Part shown: positions 17,996 to 26,771 of the stretch, in pieces
Position numbering within the stretch: the stretch's first letter is position 1
How the letters are laid out: each line of letters begins with the position of its first letter
Origin: an uncultured Clostridia bacterium
Lineage (GTDB): Bacteria > Bacillota > Clostridia > Christensenellales > Borkfalkiaceae
NCBI GenBank assembly: GCA_947629485.1
Contig: CANRDX010000010.1
Coordinates: 1-52,096, forward strand
Direction: 5' to 3'
Length of the DNA: 52,096 nucleotides
Program-made: the position numbers and the translations under genes
The notes under the pieces: generated by a model
The model's input: only the letters and a program-made list of their open reading frames with translations
Told to the model about the DNA's origin: nothing
Databases searched by the model: none

Positions 17996-18544
17996 ATGTC
18001 GAGAATCGGTAAAAAGGTGATCGCAGTTCCCGCAGGCGTCGCCGTGAAGTTTGAAAACGGCGTCGTCACGGTCAAAGGCCCCAAAGGGGAACTCACCCGC
18101 AAGGTCGTCGGAAAGATCGACGTTCGGAGCGAGGGCGCGGAAGTGCACGTCGTCGCGCTGGACGAGAAGAAGGAGACCAACGCGCTCCACGGACTGTACC
18201 GTGCGCTCGTCGCGGATATGGTCAAGGGCGTTTCGGAAGGCTTCACGAAGGGCTTGGAGATCAAGGGCGTCGGCTGGAAGGGACAGATGCAGGGCAATAA
18301 GCTCGTTTTGAACGTCGGCTATTCCCATCCCATCGAATTCGTACAGCCCGAGGGCATCAAGATCGAGTGCCCCAATCCCACGGAGATCAGCGTCTCGGGG
18401 ATCGACAAGGTGCTTGTCGGTCAGGTCGCGGCGGATCTTCGCGCGATCCGCGTCCCCGAGCCTTATCACGGCTACGGCATCCGCTACAAGGGCGAGCATG
18501 TCGAGCACAAGGAAGGCAAGACTTCGGGCAAGGGTAAGAAGTAA
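17996..18544 (+). CDS. rplF: 50S ribosomal protein L6
   Basis: 182 residues, two-repeat fold. MSRIGKKVIAVPAGV start, VKGPKGELTR, and the C-terminal VGQVAADLRAIRVPEPYHGYGIRYKGE segment. Sits near the factor-binding site. Confidence 0.98.
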   Translation: MSRIGKKVIAVPAGVAVKFENGVVTVKGPKGELTRKVVGKIDVRSEGAEVHVVALDEKKETNALHGLYRALVADMVKGVSEGFTKGLEIKGVGWKGQMQGNKLVLNVGYSHPIEFVQPEGIKIECPNPTEISVSGIDKVLVGQVAADLRAIRVPEPYHGYGIRYKGEHVEHKEGKTSGKGKK

Positions 18545-18557
18545 AGGAGCGTGAATC

Positions 18558-18926
18558 ATGATAACAAGAATCGATAAAAACGCGGTGAGACAGCGCCGCC
18601 ATGCGCGCGTCAGGAAGCTCGTTTCGGGCACGCCCGAACGTCCCCGTCTCAACGTTTACAGAAGCTCTAAAAACATCTATGTCCAATTTATCGACGACGT
18701 GAACGGCGTGACGCTCGCTTCCGCCTCCACGCTGGAACCGTCGGTGAAATCCGAGGTCGCCGGGAAGACCAAGAAGGAAGCGGCGAAGATCGTCGGGAAG
18801 ATCGCGGCGGAACGCGCGAAGGAAAAGGGGATCGAGACCGTTGTGTTCGACAGAGGCGGCTACAATTACACCGGGCGCGTACAGTCGCTCGCAGACGGCG
18901 CGCGCGAAGCCGGTCTGAAATTCTGA
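18558..18926 (+). CDS. rplR: 50S ribosomal protein L18
   Basis: 122 residues; [20 protein letters not shown] and [13 protein letters not shown], with the C-terminal [24 protein letters not shown]. Binds 5S rRNA together with L5. Confidence 0.98.
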   Translation: MITRIDKNAVRQRRHARVRKLVSGTPERPRLNVYRSSKNIYVQFIDDVNGVTLASASTLEPSVKSEVAGKTKKEAAKIVGKIAAERAKEKGIETVVFDRGGYNYTGRVQSLADGAREAGLKF

Positions 18927-18940
18927 GGGGAGTGAGAGTT

Positions 18941-19456
18941 ATGGCAAGAGAAAACAGACCTCAAAGAAGGCAGGAAGAAAACGACGGGCTTATCAAGAAG
19001 CTCATTGAGATCAACCGCGTGAGCAAGACGGTCAAGGGCGGCAAGAACATGCGGTTCGCGGCGCTCGTCGTCGTCGGAGACGGCAACGGCAAAGTCGGCT
19101 ACGGTTCGGGCAAGAGCAAGGAAGTCCCCGAGGCGATCGAGAAGGCGACGCAGGCGGCGAAGAAGAACATGATCCCCGTCGCCGTCGTCGATACGACCAT
19201 TCCTCACGAAGTGCTCGGAAAATTCGGCAGGGGCGCGGTTTTGATGCTCCCCGCAGCCGAAGGTACCGGCGTTATCGCGGGCGGTCCCGTGCGTGCGGTC
19301 ATGGAAGCCGCGGGCATCAAGAACATCAGAACGAAGTCTCACGGCACGCAGAATCCCGGAAACTGCATCAAGGCGACGATCGCGGGGCTTGCGCAGCTCA
19401 AAACGGCGGAACAGATCGCCGCGCTTCGCGGCAAAGCCGTCGAAGAGATCGTTTGA
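18941..19456 (+). CDS. rpsE: 30S ribosomal protein S5
   Basis: 171 residues from ATG 18941; GAGGGG about ten bases upstream favours this over an in-frame GTG nine bases earlier. Double-stranded-RNA-like domain with [20 protein letters not shown] and [19 protein letters not shown], then [18 protein letters not shown]. Proofreading region of the 30S A site. Confidence 0.97.
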   Translation: MARENRPQRRQEENDGLIKKLIEINRVSKTVKGGKNMRFAALVVVGDGNGKVGYGSGKSKEVPEAIEKATQAAKKNMIPVAVVDTTIPHEVLGKFGRGAVLMLPAAEGTGVIAGGPVRAVMEAAGIKNIRTKSHGTQNPGNCIKATIAGLAQLKTAEQIAALRGKAVEEIV

Positions 19457-19467
19457 GGAGGTGGAAC

Positions 19468-19641
19468 ATGATCAAAGTCACGCTTGTGAAGAGCACGATC
19501 GGCGAGGTGAAGTCCGTAAAGGGGACGATCGCCGCCCTCGGCCTCAAAAAAATCAATTCCACCAAGACGTTTGAGAATTCCCCCGTGCTCGCGGGGCAGC
19601 TCAAAAAGGTCGCGCACCTCGTGAAAGTTGAGGAGATTTAA
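19468..19641 (+). CDS. rpmD: 50S ribosomal protein L30
   Basis: 57 residues from ATG 19468 behind GAGGAGG. IKVTLVKSTIGEVKSVKGTI and the KINSTKTFENSP segment match the short bacterial L30. Confidence 0.96.
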   Translation: MIKVTLVKSTIGEVKSVKGTIAALGLKKINSTKTFENSPVLAGQLKKVAHLVKVEEI

Positions 19642-19644
19642 GTG

Positions 19645-20094
19645 ATGAGAATCGATACGATTTCTCCCGCAGAGGGAGCAAGAACTACACGCAAACGTTT
19701 GGGCCGCGGCATCGGTTCGGGGCTTGGCAAAACGAGCGGCAAGGGCCACAAGGGTCAGTGGGCGCGCTCGGGCGGCGGCGTCCGTCCCGGGTTTGAAGGC
19801 GGTCAGATGACGCTTGCCCGCAGGATCCCCAAGCGCGGGTTCCACAACAAGTGGGGCAAGGAATACATGATCGTGAACGTCTCCGTGCTCAACTCCCTTC
19901 CCGCAGGGACGGTGGTGGACTACGGCTTCGTGCTCGAAAACGGTCTTGCAAAAGAAGTGAAAAACAACGTCGGGCTGAAAGTGCTCGGGAACGGCGAACT
20001 CAAGGTGGCGCTCACCGTGAGGGCGGCGAAGTTCTCCGAAGCGGCGAAGTCCGCGATCGAGGCCGCAGGCGGCACGGCGGAAGTCATTGAATGA
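19645..20094 (+). CDS. rplO: 50S ribosomal protein L15
   Basis: 149 residues. [41 protein letters not shown] and [15 protein letters not shown] are diagnostic. ATG 19645 has AGGAG nine bases upstream; an in-frame GTG at 19642 is an alternative. Immediately precedes secY as in other Firmicutes. Confidence 0.97.
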   Translation: MRIDTISPAEGARTTRKRLGRGIGSGLGKTSGKGHKGQWARSGGGVRPGFEGGQMTLARRIPKRGFHNKWGKEYMIVNVSVLNSLPAGTVVDYGFVLENGLAKEVKNNVGLKVLGNGELKVALTVRAAKFSEAAKSAIEAAGGTAEVIE

Positions 20095-20135
20095 GTTCCG
20101 CTCTTGCGGTTTTTCGCACCGGAAAGGAGTGAACT

Positions 20136-21446
20136 ATGTTTGAAACCATCAAAAACGCCTTTCGCAACAAAGATATCAGGAAGAAACTGCTTCTCACGCT
20201 CGTCCTGCTTTTTGTGTTCCGCCTCGGGTGCTATATCCCCGTCCCGGGACTCGATAGGAGCAATTTCTCGAACGCGATTTTGAGCAACGACTTCCTGCAA
20301 CTGATGAGCGGCATTACGGGTAACGCGCTCGCAAACGGCACGCTCTTTGCGCTCGGCATCGGACCGTACATCAACGCGTCCATTATCATTCAGTTGCTCA
20401 CGGTCGGGATCCCCTACCTTGAAAGGCTTTCCAAGCAGGGTGAAGAGGGCAGAAAGAAGATCACGCTCTACACGCGTATCCTCACCATCATTCTCGCCAT
20501 CATCCAATCCGTCGGCATCATCGTCAACTTCGCAAACAGCGAGGGCGCCATTCAGACGTCCATCTTCTTCGACTCTACATGGCTTGCCGGCATCTACATG
20601 ACCATCGTCTACACGGCGGGCGCTTGCCTTGTCATGTGGCTGGGCGAGAGGATCACGGACTACGGCGTCGGCAACGGGATCTCGATGATCATCTTCATCG
20701 GTATCCTCTCCACGGCGGGCATCTCCATCCTCGGCAAGTTTGAGGAACTCTTCGGGGGCGACCTCAACGCGCTTTTGGATCTCGCCATCTTCATCGTGCT
20801 CGCGATCATCATCTTCTTCTGCATCGTCTATGTCGACCTTGCCGAGAGAAGGATCCCCGTGCAGTACGCAAAGCAGGTGCGCGGCACCAAGATGTACGGC
20901 GGGCAAAGCTCCGTCATTCCCATGAAGATCACGGGGAACGGCGTCATGCCTCTCATCTTCGCCTTCGCGATCCTTTCCTTCCCGTCCATGATCATCAGCT
21001 TGTTCTGGCCGGGCAGCACGGCGCAGACCAACCTTGCGAATTGGTTCTCCGGTTCCTCGCAATATTGGTACGGGCAAGTCATCTACGCCGTCGCGCTTTG
21101 CCTTCTCATCTTCGCGTTTGCATTCTTCTACGCGCAGATCGAGTTCAATCCCGACGACGTCGCCAAGCAGATACAGGGCAACGGCGGCTTTATCCAGGGT
21201 ATCCGCCCCGGCAAGCCCACCGCGGCATATCTCAAAAAGATCAACAAGCGCATTACGCTCTTCGGGGCGATCTTCCTTACGCTTGTCGCCTTCATCCCTT
21301 CCGTGGCGTTCAGCTGGGCGGGGCAAGACCTCGTCAACGTGTTCTCCACGACGGGGATCCTCATCGTCGTCTCGGTTGCGCTCGAATTTGATAAGCAGTT
21401 GCAATCGCAGGTCATGATGAAGAATTATAAGGGATTTTTGAAGTAA
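20136..21446 (+). CDS. secY: Protein translocase subunit SecY
   Basis: 436 residues with ten predicted membrane segments. N-terminal DIRKKLLLTLVLLFVFRLGC and IPVPGLD, then GIGPYINASIIIQLLT (TM2b), GNGISMIIFIGI, RRIPVQYAKQ and GGFIQGIRPGKPTAAYLKK. SecY is the channel for signal-sequence proteins and is the membrane partner of the SRP pathway. AAAGGAG ribosome site. Followed by a 587-base repeat-rich spacer rather than directly by adk. Confidence 0.98.
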   Translation: MFETIKNAFRNKDIRKKLLLTLVLLFVFRLGCYIPVPGLDRSNFSNAILSNDFLQLMSGITGNALANGTLFALGIGPYINASIIIQLLTVGIPYLERLSKQGEEGRKKITLYTRILTIILAIIQSVGIIVNFANSEGAIQTSIFFDSTWLAGIYMTIVYTAGACLVMWLGERITDYGVGNGISMIIFIGILSTAGISILGKFEELFGGDLNALLDLAIFIVLAIIIFFCIVYVDLAERRIPVQYAKQVRGTKMYGGQSSVIPMKITGNGVMPLIFAFAILSFPSMIISLFWPGSTAQTNLANWFSGSSQYWYGQVIYAVALCLLIFAFAFFYAQIEFNPDDVAKQIQGNGGFIQGIRPGKPTAAYLKKINKRITLFGAIFLTLVAFIPSVAFSWAGQDLVNVFSTTGILIVVSVALEFDKQLQSQVMMKNYKGFLK

Positions 21447-21626
21447 GTTTTTCGCTTGATTTCTTTGCTGCGCAAACAAATCAAGCGAGGAAACCGACTC
21501 TTGCGGCTTAATCGGCTCGTTCTCTCGTTCGTTTCAACGGACAAGAAGCCGAAAGGGTTCGGCAACTTGGGGCGCGCACGGCGGAAGTGAATTCCGCCTA
21601 AGGCAAGAATCGGGAAATGAGTTCAC

Positions 21627-21724
21627 AAATTTTGTTTTGCGGGCGGGGAACGGTGTCATTCCGCCCCACGCAGTGGGGGAGTGAATCCCCTGATACGAAG
21701 TCCGAACATCGCAAAACAAAATTT
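21627..21724. repeat. 98-bp element with 14-bp terminal inverted repeats, copy A
   Basis: Left end AAATTTTGTTTTGC (21627-21640), right end its exact complement (21711-21724). The inside contains CATTCCG, a short palindrome and GAATCCCCTGATACGAAGTCC. Same length and ends as copy C at 23665. Looks like a MITE or a REP-like palindrome; no transposase is visible. Confidence 0.75.
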
Positions 21725-21874
21725 CGTGAGGGGTTAGCCTACTACATCTCTCAACCCCGTCGCCCGCTGGACTTGGTTGTTCTCAAAGACAGTAAGGCAA
21801 CAGGGCTTGCCAAATTGGGTCGCCCACGGCGGAAGTGAATTCCGCCTAAGGCAAGAATCGGGAAATGAGTTCAC

Positions 21875-21972
21875 AAATTTTGTTTTGCGAGCGGGCTACC
21901 GTGTCATTCCGAGACCCCGTAGGGGTCGAGAGAATCCCCTGATACGAAGTCCGAACATCGCAAAACGAAACG
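21875..21972. repeat. 98-bp element, copy B (right end decayed)
   Basis: Left end AAATTTTGTTTTGC (21875-21888) intact; right end GCAAAACGAAACGC differs from the consensus complement. Internal palindrome GACCCC/GGGGTC differs from copy A, but flanking CATTCCG and GAATCCCCT are kept. It directly precedes adk. Confidence 0.7.
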
Positions 21973-22033
21973 CGTTACATTCCTCGCAAAAGAGTTTCCG
22001 CAGGAAAAGGTTTTTTGCGAAGGGGGAGGTTAT

Positions 22034-22669
22034 ATGAATTTGATCCTTCTCGGCGCTCCCGGCGCAGGCAAGGGAACGCAGGCGACAAAGATCTCCGATC
22101 GTTACGGCATCGTTCACATTTCCACGGGGGATATCTTCCGCGCGAATATCAAGAATGCCACCGAGATCGGGCTGCTCGCCAAATCGTACCTCGATAGGGG
22201 CGCGCTCGTTCCCGACGAAGTGACCATCGCCATCGTCAAGGATCGCCTTACTTGGGACGACGCCGCAAAGGGATTTCTGCTCGACGGGTTCCCCCGCAAT
22301 CTGGCGCAGGCGGAAGCGCTCGACGGATTCGCGAAGATCGACGGCGTTGTGAACATCAACATCGACCATGCCCTGCTCCTCGACCGTATCTGCGGGAGAA
22401 GAGTGTGCAAGGAGTGCGGCGAGAGCTATCACGTCTCCACGCTGGGCGGCGCGACGGTCTGTTCCCGCTGCGGCGGAGAGCTTTATCGGAGAAAGGACGA
22501 CAATCCCGAGACCGTGGCGAGCCGCCTCGCCGTTTACAACGAGCAGACCGCTCCCCTCATCGATTACTACACGAAGAAGGGCGTCATTCTGAACTTCACG
22601 GGCACCGAGGCTCCCGCCGAGGTTTTGTTCGACGAGATCAAGACGGCGCTCGACGCTTTCAACAAGTAA
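22034..22669 (+). CDS. adk: Adenylate kinase
   Basis: 211 residues. P-loop GAPGAGKGT (residues 7-15), the NMP-binding region with HISTGDIFR, FLLDGFPRN, and a LID domain with CKECG and CSRCG, four cysteines that bind structural zinc as in many Gram-positive forms. Interconverts ATP + AMP and 2 ADP. GGGGGAGG before the ATG. One base separates it from map. Confidence 0.98.
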   Translation: MNLILLGAPGAGKGTQATKISDRYGIVHISTGDIFRANIKNATEIGLLAKSYLDRGALVPDEVTIAIVKDRLTWDDAAKGFLLDGFPRNLAQAEALDGFAKIDGVVNINIDHALLLDRICGRRVCKECGESYHVSTLGGATVCSRCGGELYRRKDDNPETVASRLAVYNEQTAPLIDYYTKKGVILNFTGTEAPAEVLFDEIKTALDAFNK

Positions 22670-22670
22670 C

Positions 22671-23414
22671 ATGCTGCATATCAAAAGTCCGGAAGAGATC
22701 GCACTGCTCCGCGAACCGTGCGCGATCGTGCGCGATTGCCTCGTCTTCGTCGGACAGCGCATCGGCGCGGGCATGACCACCCGCGAAGTGGACTCGCTCG
22801 TCTACAACTTCATCAAGGCAAGCGGCGCGGAGCCGAGCTGCCTCGGGTACTACGGCTATCCCGCCTCCGCGTGCGTCTCCGTCAACGAGACGGTCGTGCA
22901 CGGGATTCCGGGCGATCGCGTTCTCAAAGAGGGCGACATTGTGAGCGTTGACCTCTGCGCCTATAAGAACGGGTTCCACGGGGACGGCGCGCGGACGTTT
23001 ATCATCGGGCGGACGACCCCGGAGAACGAGAAGCTCGTCCGCGTGACGGAGGAGTGCTTCTTCAAGGGGATCGAGGATCTGAGAGCGGGCACGCCGCTCA
23101 TGGATATCGGGTACCGCGTGCAAAAACATGCGGAATCGAACGGTTTCTCCGTGATCCGCGCCTACACGGGGCACGGCATCGGCAGGGAAATGCACGAGGA
23201 TCCCTCCGTTCCCAACTACGGAAGAAGGGGCACGGGCATCCGCCTCCCCGCGGGCGCGGTCATCTGTATCGAACCCATGATCGCGGCGGGCGGCTGGCGC
23301 GTGCGCGTGTTGGACGACGGTTGGACGGCCGTCACGCTGGACGGAAAGTGCGCCGCGCACTATGAGAACACCGTCGTGATCCGCGAAGACGGCGCGGAGA
23401 TTCTCACCTTATAG
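22671..23414 (+). CDS. map: Methionine aminopeptidase, type I
   Basis: 247 residues, pita-bread fold. Metal and catalytic residues appear in order: [41 protein letters not shown] and YENTVVI, the usual Asp-Asp-His-Glu-Glu set plus substrate His. Removes N-terminal methionine from nascent proteins. ATG is one base after the adk stop; AACAAG is a weak ribosome site, so coupling to adk is likely. Confidence 0.97.
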   Translation: MLHIKSPEEIALLREPCAIVRDCLVFVGQRIGAGMTTREVDSLVYNFIKASGAEPSCLGYYGYPASACVSVNETVVHGIPGDRVLKEGDIVSVDLCAYKNGFHGDGARTFIIGRTTPENEKLVRVTEECFFKGIEDLRAGTPLMDIGYRVQKHAESNGFSVIRAYTGHGIGREMHEDPSVPNYGRRGTGIRLPAGAVICIEPMIAAGGWRVRVLDDGWTAVTLDGKCAAHYENTVVIREDGAEILTL

Positions 23415-23431
23415 GTGGACGAGGAGGAACT

Positions 23432-23653
23432 ATGTCGAAAGACGACGTAATCGAAGCGGAGGGCAGGGTCATCGAGGCGCTTCCCAACGCGACATTCAAG
23501 GTAAAACTCTCCAATGGACACGTGATCACGGCGTACATCTCGGGGAAGTTGAGAATGAATTATATCCGTATCATCGAAGGCGACGCGGTGAAGCTCGAAA
23601 TGAGCCCCTACGATCTTACAAAGGGGCGGATAACTTGGAGAAGTAAAAACTGA
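23432..23653 (+). CDS. infA: Translation initiation factor IF-1
   Basis: 73 residues, single OB fold. [37 protein letters not shown] and [11 protein letters not shown] are standard. GAGGAGG upstream. The gene for a KOW/L14e-like protein that often lies between map and infA in Firmicutes is absent. Confidence 0.98.
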   Translation: MSKDDVIEAEGRVIEALPNATFKVKLSNGHVITAYISGKLRMNYIRIIEGDAVKLEMSPYDLTKGRITWRSKN

Positions 23654-23981
23654 CAGAAGGTTCACAAATTTTGTTTTGCTTTGGGGAACCGTGTCATTCC
23701 GAACCCCCAACGGGGGTGAGAGAATCCCCTCAAACGAAGTCCCAACACTGCAAAACAAAATTTCGTGAGGGGTTAGCCTTCTACATCTCAAAGCCCCGTC
23801 GCCCGCGAGCCGAATTGTCCTCAAAGACAAGAAGCCGAAAGGGTTCGGCAAATGGGGTGAAAGAGAAGCGGGGTTCGGCGAAGATCTTCGTCGAAAAAAC
23901 AAGCGTTGACGCATGAACTTCCCTGTCCGTTTGTTTCATCGGGCAGGGAGCGAGAAAAATAACAACATTGAGGTATTCGAT
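23654..23981. other. Repeat-filled spacer between infA and rpmJ
   Basis: Holds one complete 98-bp element (23665-23762), then the same downstream flank as copy A (CGTGAGGGGTTAGCC and a GCCGAAAGGGTTCGGC hairpin near 23833). No gene or clear promoter was seen before rpmJ. Confidence 0.7.
23665..23762. repeat. 98-bp element with 14-bp terminal inverted repeats, copy C
   Basis: Ends AAATTTTGTTTTGC (23665-23678) and exact complement (23749-23762); internal palindrome CCCCCAACGGGGG. Same orientation as copies A and B, so the adk-map-infA block is flanked by direct copies. Confidence 0.75.
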
Positions 23982-24098
23982 ATGAAAGTACGTCCTTCCG
24001 TTAAGCCTATGTGCGACAAGTGCAAGGTGATCAAAAGAAACGGCAAAGTCATGGTAATTTGTTCCAAAAACAAGAGCCACAAGCAAAGACAGGGCTAA
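23982..24098 (+). CDS. rpmJ: 50S ribosomal protein L36, zinc-binding form
   Basis: 38 residues from ATG 23982: [17 protein letters not shown], then [14 protein letters not shown]. Zinc ligands Cys11, Cys14, Cys27, His33 are all present. In-frame sequence upstream is not conserved, so the short start is used. The upstream ribosome site is weak. Confidence 0.97.
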   Translation: MKVRPSVKPMCDKCKVIKRNGKVMVICSKNKSHKQRQG

Positions 24099-24104
24099 AA
24101 TCAG

Positions 24105-24133
24105 TTGACAGAATTTGTTCGGCGTGGTATAAT
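24105..24133 (+). promoter_or_regulatory. Consensus promoter of the rpsM-rpsK-rpsD-rpoA-rplQ operon
   Basis: TTGACA (24105-24110), 17-base spacer, TATAAT (24128-24133): perfect consensus in both hexamers. It starts seven bases after the rpmJ stop. Confidence 0.9.
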
Positions 24134-24137
24134 AGTT

Positions 24138-24370
24138 CCCGCGATTTTAAGAAAAATCGCGAGAATCGCATGAGAGAAGCTGAATTTCCGCATAAAACAT
24201 TGCGGAAAGTCGGCTTATTATGCGCTTAAAAGAATGTTGCGCATGGCTTCTGCGAACGCCGAAAAAAATCGAAAACGACCGCCCGACGCGGAGCGCATTT
24301 TCCACTGCCTCCCCGCGGGAGAGGACAAAATAAATCATCAAACCTAAAAAACACGGAGGTTACAAAGTAC
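24138..24370 (+). promoter_or_regulatory. Structured 5' leader of the alpha operon
   Basis: About 230 untranslated bases before rpsM. A 9-bp hairpin (CGCGATTTT 24140-24148 with AAAATCGCG 24153-24161) lies at the very 5' end, and TTCCGCA/TGCGGAA forms a second near 24186-24208. Candidate binding site for an r-protein such as S4, by analogy with alpha-operon control in other bacteria. Confidence 0.5.
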
Positions 24371-24739
24371 ATGGCACGTATTGCCGGTGTGGATTTACCG
24401 AGAGAGAAGCGGGTCGAGATCGGTCTCACCTACATCTATGGGATCGGTCTTACGACGTCGAAGCAGATCCTCGCAGCCACGGGTATCGATCCCGATACGC
24501 GCGTCAAGGATCTCAACGAGAACGACGTATCCAAATTAAGAGAATATATCGACCATAACCTTACGGTCGAAGGTGAACTTCGGGGGCAGGTCAGCCTCAA
24601 CATCAAGCGTCTGATGGAGATCGGATGCTATCGCGGTGTGCGTCACAGAAAGGGGCTTCCCGTCCGCGGGCAGAGCACCAAGCGCAACGCGAGGACGCGG
24701 AAGGGTCCCCGCCGCACGGTCGCGAACAAGAAGAAGTAA
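24371..24739 (+). CDS. rpsM: 30S ribosomal protein S13
   Basis: 122 residues; [20 protein letters not shown] start, [14 protein letters not shown], and [25 protein letters not shown] C-terminal tail. Binds the 30S head and contacts the P-site tRNA. ACGGAGG ribosome site. Confidence 0.98.
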   Translation: MARIAGVDLPREKRVEIGLTYIYGIGLTTSKQILAATGIDPDTRVKDLNENDVSKLREYIDHNLTVEGELRGQVSLNIKRLMEIGCYRGVRHRKGLPVRGQSTKRNARTRKGPRRTVANKKK

Positions 24740-24751
24740 GGAGAGCGGAAA

Positions 24752-25150
24752 ATGGCAGCACAAAAAAGAACGGTCGTTTCGCGCAAGCGGAAAGAACTGA
24801 AAAAAGTAGACAAGGGACAGGTACACATTCAGTCCACCTTCAACAATACGCTCGTCACCATCACGGATATGAGCGGCAATGCGATCTCGTGGTCGAGCGC
24901 AGGTTCGCTCGGCTACCGCGGTTCGAGGAAGGGCACCCCGTTCGCAGCGCAGATGGCTGCGGAGACGGCGGCGAAGGCTGCAAAAGAGCACGGGCTTCGC
25001 TCCGTCGAGGTGTATGTGAAAGGCCCCGGCGCGGGAAGAGAATCGGCGATTCGCGCCCTTGCGAACTGTGATTTGGAGGTCACGCTCATTTCCGACGTTT
25101 CCCCCATCGCGCACAACGGATGCCGTCCGCCCAAGCGCAGAAGAGTATAA
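24752..25150 (+). CDS. rpsK: 30S ribosomal protein S11
   Basis: 132 residues; [41 protein letters not shown] and the C-terminal [16 protein letters not shown]. Platform protein near the E-site mRNA. Confidence 0.98.
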   Translation: MAAQKRTVVSRKRKELKKVDKGQVHIQSTFNNTLVTITDMSGNAISWSSAGSLGYRGSRKGTPFAAQMAAETAAKAAKEHGLRSVEVYVKGPGAGRESAIRALANCDLEVTLISDVSPIAHNGCRPPKRRRV

Positions 25151-25162
25151 GGAGGAGAGACG

Positions 25163-25789
25163 ATGGCAGTTTACAGAGACGCAAAATGCAAACTTTGCAG
25201 AAGGGAGGGCGGCAAGCTCTTCCTCAAAGGAGATAAGTGCTATCTGGACAAGTGTCCCTTCAACAAGAGGCCCACGGCTCCCGGGAAGGCGCCCTCGGCA
25301 ATGAGGAAGAAGGTCTCCGAATACGGCTTACAGCTTCGCGAGAAGCAAAAGACGAAGCGCATCTACGGCGTGCAGGAAGGGCAGTTCCGCAGGTACTACG
25401 AGATCGCGGAGCGCATGAAGGGCATCACGGGCGAGAACATGCTCTCGCTCTTGGAGCGCAGATTGGATAACGTTGTGTTCCGTATGGGCATCGGCGTTTC
25501 GCGCACGCAGGCTCGGCAGATCGTCAACCATGCGCACCTCACCGTCAACGGAAGGACGGTCACCGTTCCCTCCTACATCGTGAAGGTGGGCGATGTGATC
25601 GCCGTCAAGGAGAACAGAAAGAACAACAAATTCTTCGAGCAGCTCAAGGGCGCGAAGATCGGCAACCTCGTCAAGTGGTTGGAATTCGATCCCGAAAAGC
25701 TCGAAGGAAAGGTTTTGGCGCTTCCGACCAGAGAGGACGTCGATAGTCAGATTGCAGAGCATATGATCGTCGAGTTGTACTCCAAGTAA
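25163..25789 (+). CDS. rpsD: 30S ribosomal protein S4, zinc-binding form
   Basis: 208 residues. The N-terminus carries Cys9, Cys12, Cys26 and Cys31, the zinc-ligand set of C+ S4. Then [19 protein letters not shown], and the S4 RNA-binding domain [32 protein letters not shown]. Primary 16S binder and a known translational repressor. Location in the alpha operon differs from B. subtilis, where rpsD stands alone. Confidence 0.98.
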   Translation: MAVYRDAKCKLCRREGGKLFLKGDKCYLDKCPFNKRPTAPGKAPSAMRKKVSEYGLQLREKQKTKRIYGVQEGQFRRYYEIAERMKGITGENMLSLLERRLDNVVFRMGIGVSRTQARQIVNHAHLTVNGRTVTVPSYIVKVGDVIAVKENRKNNKFFEQLKGAKIGNLVKWLEFDPEKLEGKVLALPTREDVDSQIAEHMIVELYSK

Positions 25790-25814
25790 TCTATATCAAA
25801 AAGGAGGGAACAAT

Positions 25815-26768
25815 ATGATCGAAATGGATATGCCCAAGATCGAGGTCACGGAGAGCGACGACAGAAGCTATGCGAAAGTCGTTGTGGAGCCGCTCGAAAA
25901 AGGGTTCGGTCTTACGATAGGCAACTGTCTGAGAAGGATTTTGCTGTCGGCGCTTCCCGGCGCTGCCGCGCAAGGGATCAGATTTATGGACGGGACCGTG
26001 AAGCACGAGTTCTGCGCCATCCCGGGAGTGAAGGAAGACGTTACCGAAATCATCTTAAACCTCAAACTCCTCGCGATCAAAACGAGGGTGACGGATAAAG
26101 ATTACACCAAGACGCTCCGTCTTGTTAAGGAAGGGCCTGCGCACGTCACGGCTGCGGATATCTCGCAGGACGCGGAAGTCGAGATCATCAATTCCGACCA
26201 GTATATTTGCACCATCGACGAGGGCGGCAAGATCGATATGGAGATCACCATCGGGCGCGGCAGGGGCTATCATCCCGCGAAGGATAACAAGCAGCCTCAG
26301 CTCGACTATATCCCCATCGACTCCATCTATACCCCCGTCAAGAAGGTCAACTATAACGTCGAATCCGCCCGCGTCGGGCAGAATATTGACTACGACCGTC
26401 TCACCATCGAGGTCTGGACGGACGGAACGTTTTCGGGCAAGGAGATCATATCGCTTGCCGCGAAGATCATGCAGGATCACATCAATCTGTTCGTCAACCT
26501 CTCGGATACCATCAAGGATATGGATATCCTCGTCAAGACGGACGACGACAAACAGCAACAGATTCTCTCCATGAAGATTGAGGATATGGACTTCTCCGTC
26601 CGCTCCTACAACTGCTTGAAGAGAGCCAACATTCACACCGTGGAAGACCTCATCAGAAAGACGGAGGAGGACATGCTCAAGGTGAGAAACCTCGGCAAGA
26701 AATCTCTCGACGAAGTCATTCAGAAGCTGGAAGCGTACGGTCTTTCGCTTGAAAAAAAGGAGGATTAA
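25815..26768 (+). CDS. rpoA: RNA polymerase subunit alpha
   Basis: 317 residues, normal length. N-terminal dimerisation domain with VEPLEKGFGLTIGNCLRR, LLSALPGAA and GVKEDVTEIILNLK; C-terminal domain with LSVRSYNCLKR-like DFSVRSYNCLKRANI, RKTEEDMLKVRNLGKKSLDE. It assembles RNA polymerase and contacts UP elements and regulators. AAGGAGGG upstream; three bases separate it from rplQ. Confidence 0.98.
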   Translation: MIEMDMPKIEVTESDDRSYAKVVVEPLEKGFGLTIGNCLRRILLSALPGAAAQGIRFMDGTVKHEFCAIPGVKEDVTEIILNLKLLAIKTRVTDKDYTKTLRLVKEGPAHVTAADISQDAEVEIINSDQYICTIDEGGKIDMEITIGRGRGYHPAKDNKQPQLDYIPIDSIYTPVKKVNYNVESARVGQNIDYDRLTIEVWTDGTFSGKEIISLAAKIMQDHINLFVNLSDTIKDMDILVKTDDDKQQQILSMKIEDMDFSVRSYNCLKRANIHTVEDLIRKTEEDMLKVRNLGKKSLDEVIQKLEAYGLSLEKKED

Positions 26769-26771
26769 ATC

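Larger units (their letters stand above)
21447..22033. other. Repeat-filled spacer between secY and adk
   Basis: No gene. It carries two tandem copies of a composite repeat, including two copies of a 98-bp inverted-repeat element (21627-21724 and ~21875-21972), and an exact 65-bp direct repeat (21577-21641 and 21825-21889). Small hairpins include GCCGAA/TTCGGC near 21548 and GGCGGAA/TTCCGCC near 21580. Open frames here are by-products of the repeats. Confidence 0.75.

Noticed and set aside
19920..21479. 519-codon minus-strand frame opposite rplO and secY
   Set aside because: Asp/Glu/Arg-rich shadow of secY with no recognisable domain.
21617..22037. Small plus-strand frames of 73 and 86 codons between secY and adk
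   Set aside because: They run through the repeat copies, lack ribosome sites, and a similar peptide appears at 23671 for the same reason.
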